DNA of 64,000 bases from positions 930,001-994,000 of the forward strand of contig JALUTQ010000007.1 of NCBI GenBank assembly GCA_032718865.1. The letters run 5' to 3'. Positions 58,189 to 64,000 of the stretch are shown here, one piece after another; position 1 is the first letter of the stretch; each line of letters begins with the position of its first letter. The DNA comes from Tilletia caries. Lineage: Eukaryota; Basidiomycota; Exobasidiomycetes; Tilletiales; Tilletiaceae. The notes under the pieces were generated by a model. That model did no database searches, was not told the DNA's origin, and saw only the letters and a list, made by a program, of their open reading frames with translations. Position numbers and translations under genes: made by a program.

Positions 58189-61100
58189 TTACGTGCTCAT
58201 CTGAGAGCCCTCCTTCTCCGAGTCATCCTCGGACATGTCGTCAGAGTCACTCTCATCGTCATCATCCTCACTGCCCTCGCTGCCGTCTTCATCCTCATCG
58301 CCGGCCGTAGCAATCGTCCGCTCCGTGATTTCGTAGCCGGCGGATGAGAGCGACTCGCGGATCCCCTTGGCCTGCTGCGGGGCGCTGGCGATGGCACAGA
58401 CACTCGTGGCCGGGTCGAAGAGCGGGACGATGTACGTCTGAAGTGTCCGTTGAACATCGGCAATGGTCACCGTGTTCAGCTGCAACAACAGTCGTCGACC
58501 ACGTCCTTTTCCGATTCCGAGCATCGTCTCCTCGTTGAAGCTCGACATCGCTGCCGAGCCCACCGTGCCCTCGTCCTCGGCAATGGACAGCGTCACAGAC
58601 GACTTGGCTGACTCAAGCGTCGTCTCGTCAATGGTCATGGCGCCAGATGCAAGCTTGTCAATGACATCCTTGGCCGCAAGGAATGCTTTAGCTGCGTCGG
58701 GAGATCGGTAAAGGGCAAAGTGGATGTGACCCGCTTTGAGATCATCCCTGATGGAAGCACCGTACGCCCTATCAGAACCAGGAATGTGCGAGGTGATCAG
58801 CAACAACGTATGCGCTGGTTCAGACGTGTGTGACTTACAATCCTGCGCCGCGAATGAAACGCCAGAGGTACGACTCCATTGCATTCAAGACTGCCAATGT
58901 CGCCGTCAACGCAGGGTAGTCTGGATGGTCATAGCTGTCCATGCACTTTGCAGTGAAGACCGCGTAAGACGATTCGATGGTTGGCAACGAACAGATCAAG
59001 CCCTAAAATATAAGACAGACGGTGAAATGTCAATAACCAAGCATCTGGAAACCACTCAATTGATCCACTTTCACACTCACCGACCGAGCCGGTTGCTTTC
59101 CTAGATCGCTCAAGACATCTTTTGACCATTGGATCCGTTGCGGCTCCTTCGGGACCCAGTCCGCTTTGCAGAACTGCTTCTTCCAGGCCGTTCTTGGCTC
59201 CGACAGGCCCAAAACATCACCGCAGACGGCAACACGCATGTTGTCTGGTACAAGCACGGTGTCCCGAAGCTGCGCAAGCGAGGCGGCAACCTTGTCGCCG
59301 TCCTTTGTCAGCTGGTCGACCAACTCGGGGATGCTCGTGATGCGGCTAAGTAGATCGACCGCAACGTTCGAAGCCTTCTGGTTGTCGTATAGCAATTGTC
59401 TGAGCAACGCCCAAGATACGCGAGAACCGTCGCGCTTCGACTCCGGCAGAGACTGGAGGAGCTTTGAGGCACTGATTCGAAGTCTCTCGATCGAGAAGTG
59501 ACTGTTCCACAACAGATCTAAAGACGTGGGTGCAATCTCTGCGTAAGCATAAAGATTTCGAAGCTCTGAAGCGCCATTCAAAGAACATACCTCGAAGCCA
59601 AGCGATGGCCCCCTCGTACTTGTTCTTCTCCGCCTTGATGACGATCTCAATGTGCTCAGTGAATCCGGTGCTTTCGCCCAAACCAATGTCGTACATGACC
59701 GTGTCCTTGTCGAGCATCTTGACGACCTCTTCGAAGCCGAGCTCGGTCTTTGTGCCGTCGACATTGAATCTTGTCACAGGCAGAGTGAAGAAGGCGCTGA
59801 GATACAAGCTGAGGAGCGGCCGCAACTCGGCAGGGAGATTCGCGGTCGAGAATGTAGCAGCGATTATCACGAAGTTGGAGCTGGTATCTGTGCAACGCCA
59901 GCCCGGTTAGTCAATATGACAGCTATGCGAAGTTTCCGGCTGGTAGCCTACTCACGGTCGAATTGGGAGTAGAACGGCAACGGCTCTCCGTCGGCATCCA
60001 AATGTGCTTGCACCTTCGCGTCGAGGTCGCTCGGCTGACTCCCAGTAACCACCGGAGCCGACTTGGTCGGATAGTTCTTTCCTGTTCCAACAGGGATCCA
60101 CTGAATGGAAGCAGGATCTGGGACCTTGAACTTACGGAGCATCTCATCTGGTATGTCCTTGTCATTCTCGCGCTGAGCAGCCTCGAGCTTCTCTTTCAGC
60201 TTGTTCAGGCCGTCAGGGCCAAGCTCGCGCTTGCGTTCGTCAACTCGGGAGCGAGTATCGGCTTTGAGCTTCTTAGCCAACGCAGCGGATGGGCGACCTA
60301 CAACAACGAGTCGAGAGTTGTCGATGAAGTACTGGCGCAGCAGGTCAGCCCATTGCGCAGCGCTCCAGGCCAGAAGAGTGTCAATCCGCGTCAAATCGTC
60401 GACAGCAGGCTCCAACTGGGAGCCATCTCTGGCGCCGTAAAGGAAGTCACGGATGATGAAATCTCCCAGCGAATCGGCAGGCTTGGTCTCGAGGTCGTTG
60501 AGCAGCTTGAGGCGTTCCCTCTCGAGAACGATGCGCATTCGGTCCATGTCGAAGCCTTCTTCGGTATGCCGCTTCAGGACGTCAATGAGTTTCTCATCGA
60601 GGTTGTCGAGTTCGGCAGCCGGTACCGAGGAAAAGTAAGCATACAGGGACGTCTTTCCCGCTCGGTCATTCTCGCCGATGTAGACGTCTGCAAAACGACC
60701 GGGACATCAGGACAACGCGAATCATGAGACGCGTGATCAACAGCAAAATTCGCTCACCTGTGCACAACGGGTCATCACGCTCGACAAAGGCCTTTTGCAG
60801 TGTAGAGACAGCCGAGTCGGTGAGATATGTGGCTGCGATGAAAGGTGAGTTTAGTTTCTTGTGAAGTTTGATGAGCCTAAAATAGCATTTAAAAGACATA
60901 GAACACTCACCCAAGGTATCTATAGCATCAGATTCGAGGAAATTGTCAACACCCGGGCCCATCCAGGTGATCTGCACCTCGCCCATGCTCTCGTCCTTTT
61001 CGGGGAAAAGGACATCTGCCCGACGCCGAAGCGGATTCCGGTTTTTGTGGCCCAGGTCAACCTCGCCTTCCTTGATATTGGCTGCAGATGGCTTGTGAGA

Positions 61101-62368
61101 TCCGTCTATGGTTGGGGGCGTTGCGCTTGCAGTTTCGAGGAAGGGACGTTTCCAGCCGTCGGGACCGCCGACGCCGTGGGTTTGACCGTGAGCCTCGAGG
61201 CTCTTCTCTACCTCTTCCATGGTAGAGAGCAAAGACTCTCGATCGAGGCGTCCGCAGATGATCACAGCGGCATTGTGTGATGCGTAGTGAGATTTGTGGT
61301 AGTCACGAATGGTCTGAGGAGTGAGGACGCGAAGGGCGGACATGAGGCCGCCGGTTTCGCTCCGATAGGCCGAAGTGGGTGGATAGAGAAGTCTCTGACC
61401 GGCGAGCTCGATAAGGTCTCCTGATGAATTCTCTCTGCCTTGCATTTCCGAATAGACGACGCCGCTGTCAGTACCTTGGGGAGTGACATGGTAGACTGGT
61501 AAAACAAATATGAAAGCGGTCAGCAGAAGCTAAATCTTTGTATGTAGTAAATAAGTGGGTGAACACACCTTCGGTCACGAATCCTGAGTCGGTCAGGGTG
61601 GGAAAGAAGACGTGATCGAGGTAGATGGGGAGCATGCGAAGGAAACCATCGGGACCAGCAGTGGTGAGAGTGTATGCGGTGTGGTCGTTTGCGGTCCACG
61701 CGTTGGTGCCTTGAGCAAATGCGCGGTTGGCCAAGCTGTCCAAGACGCCCTTGTATGGGTACTTCTCGCTACCGAGGAAGATGAGATGCTGAGTTCGAAG
61801 GGAAGAAAGGGAGAGTTGAGCTCTACTGTTGCAGTCGAGCTACATGCGCACGGTTGTAAGAACTCACTTCCAGGGTATGGGGCACGCCAGAATCATTGAA
61901 GATTTCGGTAGCGAGCGTGATGTAGAGGTTGAGAAGCGGCGAGTCGAAGTTGACCCAGTACAGAGTCAGGCCCGTCTTGGAGGAGACCCACTTCTCGATG
62001 GTGAAAGTGGGAGCATAGGGTAGCGCGAGGCTCTTGAGGAGATGGAAATTGCCGTGCGACTGGGCGCTAGCATTGGCAGCTGAGGCAGGCTGCGACATGG
62101 CGACGGACGCAAAGAGACGTCGAGGGGCAGCGAGTCTGGCAGCGGAAGAGACTGAGTGAGGCCGACTGGCGTTTGATGAGGTCGTGGTCGAGTACGAAGC
62201 AGGAGCAGCGACGGCAAGAAGAGCGGCGATGCTGGATCTCCGGTCACGCTGAGGAAGCCACTGGCGATGGGAAAGTGAGCGCAACCTATTCAGGGACGAT
62301 GGCGACACAGCAGCAGCAGAAGCAGCAGCACTCAGAACGCGTGTTGCAGCGGCCAGCATCAACACCAC
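58189..62368 (-). CDS. M16 family metallopeptidase, SDD3/YOL098C-like
   Basis: Nine exons (62368-61868, 61788-61569, 61495-60911, 60832-60758, 60687-59956, 59887-59591, 59538-59081, 59002-58839, 58768-58189) close to 1203 residues. The inverted zinc motif H164-x-x-E167-H168 (PHTLEHLIFLGSEKYPYKG) spans the first intron, and the further Glu is in VVYSEMQG. The extended beginning FTIEKWVSSKTGLTLYWVNF is the pattern of the YOL098C/C05D11.1 subgroup rather than insulysin. An Arg/Ser/Ala-rich N-terminus of about 85 residues (MLAAATRVLSAAASAAAV, RLRSLSHRQW) looks like a mitochondrial presequence; the inner Met (MSQPASAANA) could give a cytosolic form. The C-terminus is a long Asp/Glu/Ser acidic tail. 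Confidence 0.92.
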
Positions 62369-63016
62369 AGACTGTACGCCTGCGAAAGTATTCGAATATT
62401 TGGAAGAAGGACCCAGCGACCCAGCAGGTGCTCGGCGGTGCTGATCAGCAACCTTTGTGTGTGCGACGTCAGTGAGTCTGAGGTCTGCGAGACCCTATAG
62501 TTAAAGTCTTTCGAGCACCTCTGGTTCTTCTTCATTGATTTCGTTGCTTCCCCTTTCCTCAGCTCACCACATCCCTCTACTTCGCACCCCTCTCTCAGTG
62601 CAACAATCTCTGTACTGTACACCCTCTCTGACAGGGACGCTTGACGTCGGATCTCTCTTGACTGAAGACGACTGCTTGCGCAGTCCGTTGGAACTTGGCG
62701 ACAAGCCGCCGATAGGCGGTTGTCGGCGATCGAGGGAGCTGGGCGGGCGCGGTCGCTCGCGTGCGAGCGCGCCGCGCGAGCATGCATTACGTAAGCTTGT
62801 GACTGCTGGTGACCGACGCGTCTCGACGCGTCGAGCAGTGAGCAATGAGCATCCACCATCTCGCTCGTCTCTCACATCTCTCTTCCCCAATCCCGTCGCC
62901 ATTTCTCACCTTTTTTCACGCTCACACCGCCTTGCGCTCGACGTTTGTCAAAGCCACTCGAGCTCGATCGCGGTCCAACACATAATTGGAACTCAACACG
63001 CAATCGTTTCGCTCGG
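62369..63016. other. Divergent intergenic region and 5' flank of the transposase
   Basis: Region of 648 bases. A GC-rich stretch (62745-62785) with GCGGTCGCTCGCGTGCGAGC-like self-complementary sequence, and CGACGCGTCTCGACGCGTCG at 62814-62833, lie upstream of the transposase frame. They might belong to the element's terminal repeat, whose partner would be outside the window. Confidence 0.35.
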
Positions 63017-64000
63017 ATGGATGCGGTGAGTCTTCGTCTTTTCCGGTCTCTGGATACTGTGCTTCCCTATGCCACTTTGGGGGACACGGTATGGGTGGTT
63101 GTGGAGGATGAGGTTGAGTTTAAGGAGTGGATGGCTACCATACCAGGGAAATGGAACCTCGTGAGGAGGGACAGAGTTGGGGCTGATCGCGACATTGATG
63201 GGTTACAACTTGGTCCCGGGCGAGCTGAAGATGCACATCCGCCGCTAGGAGTTGAAGCAGCGCGGATGCAGGGTGTTCAAGCTGGTGACGCAGAAGAGGA
63301 GCAGGAGGGTCGAGAAGGCGGCGTCAATCGGGGGCATGCAGCGCGCGTCAACGCAGCTGGGCATGCGGCTGCAGCTGCAGCTCTTCTGACCGCAGACATG
63401 CTTTCTTGGAGGCACAGATACCAATGCGATCACGCCGGCAGGCCTCAAAGCAAACCGCTACAGCCGAATCTCAGCCCTTCCAAGCGGCGGCGTCGCCTAC
63501 CCTCCATCAAAGTTGGATGCACGGCCAAGCTCGTTGTATTCCAGCCCATCGGCGAGCGCCGAGTGTACATCAAATGGGACTACAAGCACACAGGCCACGA
63601 TGTTGCGTCGATGCAATCCGTCGCAGAGTCTCGGCTTCCCAAACGCGTTCGGGAGTGGATCTCTGCGCGCGTGGCAGAGGGACGTGACTGGAAAGCGGTT
63701 CGCAATCTTCTTCGACTAGGAGAAGATGAACTACAGCGGCTGGAGAGGAGCGAAGGGGCTCTTCGGAGCGTTCCTGAGGCGCTGCGCATACGGGGCATGG
63801 ACGTCTATAATGAGCTTCGACGTCAGCTGCTAGGCACTGCTCGCAAAGCCAACACTCGCATCGACAGCCTGCACAAATGGGCGGAGGAAGTCATTCGGGA
63901 AAATGGTGTTGCGGAGCTCAAGTTCGACATCCCATGTGCCGATGGCGAGGACACCTGGGCAGCGTTCTTTATGACGTCCTGGCAAATTGACATGCTGCGG
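63017..64000 (+). mobile_element. Mutator-like (MULE) transposase, N-terminal part, runs off right edge
   Basis: An ATG at 63017 opens a frame with no stop through 64000 (328 codons). An early Gly/Ala/Glu-rich linker (residues 75-120) is followed by a WRKY-GCM1/FAR1-type zinc finger: YQCDHAG near residue 136, VGCTAKLVVF near 165, and KHTGHD near 192. Then comes LPKRVREWISARVAEGRDWK, the usual LP..v..wi...v..g block found in Mutator-like transposases. At the edge the sequence reads FFMTSWQIDML, as in elements where a conserved f.T..Q..ll segment precedes the DDE catalytic core. That core and the 3' end are outside the window, so completeness is unknown. An upstream GTGAGT directly after the start could be a donor, but reading through it keeps the frame open. 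Confidence 0.6.

Noticed and set aside
1..64000. A biosynthetic or defence gene cluster
   Set aside because: Neighbouring genes belong to unrelated housekeeping functions and lie on mixed strands; no set of genes shares a pathway.

Overview
The window is nuclear DNA of a fungus, most likely a basidiomycete. Genes lie close together on both strands. Most have several short introns (about 50-100 bases) with GTGAGT-type donors and CTGAC/CTAAC-like branch sites. Fungus-specific genes are present: elongation factor 3, a Rim20/PalA pH-response protein, a Clr2-like silencing factor, and a fused biotin enzyme (dethiobiotin synthetase plus DAPA aminotransferase). A smut-type lineage (Ustilaginomycotina) would fit, but the sequence alone does not fix the genus. 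There is no rRNA gene, intact tRNA gene or CRISPR array, and no sign of an operon.

Layout. 1-897 (-): 5' part of a JmjC/cupin-8 protein gene, cut by the left edge. 1.1-6 kb: a poorly resolved, repeat-bearing region whose clearest content is a minus-strand gene with a VPS9 (Rab5 exchange factor) domain. 6.06-6.75 kb: a repeat with a 23-base perfect inverted repeat around a degenerate tRNA-like sequence. 7.2-9.9 kb: ribosomal protein uS10 (RPS20, +) and tRNA m1A58 methyltransferase subunit TRM6 (-). 10.7-13.5 kb: a 923-residue disordered protein. 14.0-14.8 kb: a secreted repeat protein. 15.2 kb: a 10-base minisatellite. 16.4-17.0 kb: a glutathione-S-transferase relic with an internal deletion. 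17.5-20.6 kb: the fused biotin enzyme. 21.5-23.6 kb: a single-pass membrane protein. 24.1-28.4 kb: a kinesin-7. 29.0-29.9 kb: DENR/TMA22. 30.3-33.6 kb: RIM20/PalA. 33.8-37.1 kb: two tandem secreted PLC-like phosphodiesterases. 38.3-40.6 kb: a Clr2-like protein. 41.1-44.8 kb: EF-3. 45.5-47.9 kb: an MFS transporter with 12- and 7-base micro-exons. 48.3-52.1 kb: an F-BAR/SH3 protein of the Cdc15 type. 52.5-53.4 kb: an unknown protein. 54.3-58.0 kb: a ten-exon gene that looks like the meiotic XPF-like factor SHOC1/Zip2. 58.2-62.4 kb: a mitochondrial-type M16 metallopeptidase. 63.0 kb to the right edge: the open N-terminal part of a Mutator-like transposase.

The genes do not form a pathway cluster. 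Most are housekeeping: translation (RPS20, DENR, EF-3, TRM6), cell polarity and division (kinesin-7, F-BAR), signalling and trafficking (VPS9, Rim20), chromatin (JmjC, Clr2-like) and biotin synthesis. The accessory flavour comes from the tandem PLC pair, the GST relic, the tRNA-like inverted-repeat element and the transposase at the right edge. For most spliced models I checked exon lengths by hand and the reading phase closes over the whole gene. The VPS9 region (2.3-6 kb) is the exception and stays unresolved. No database or structure search could be run, so family names rest on recognised motifs.
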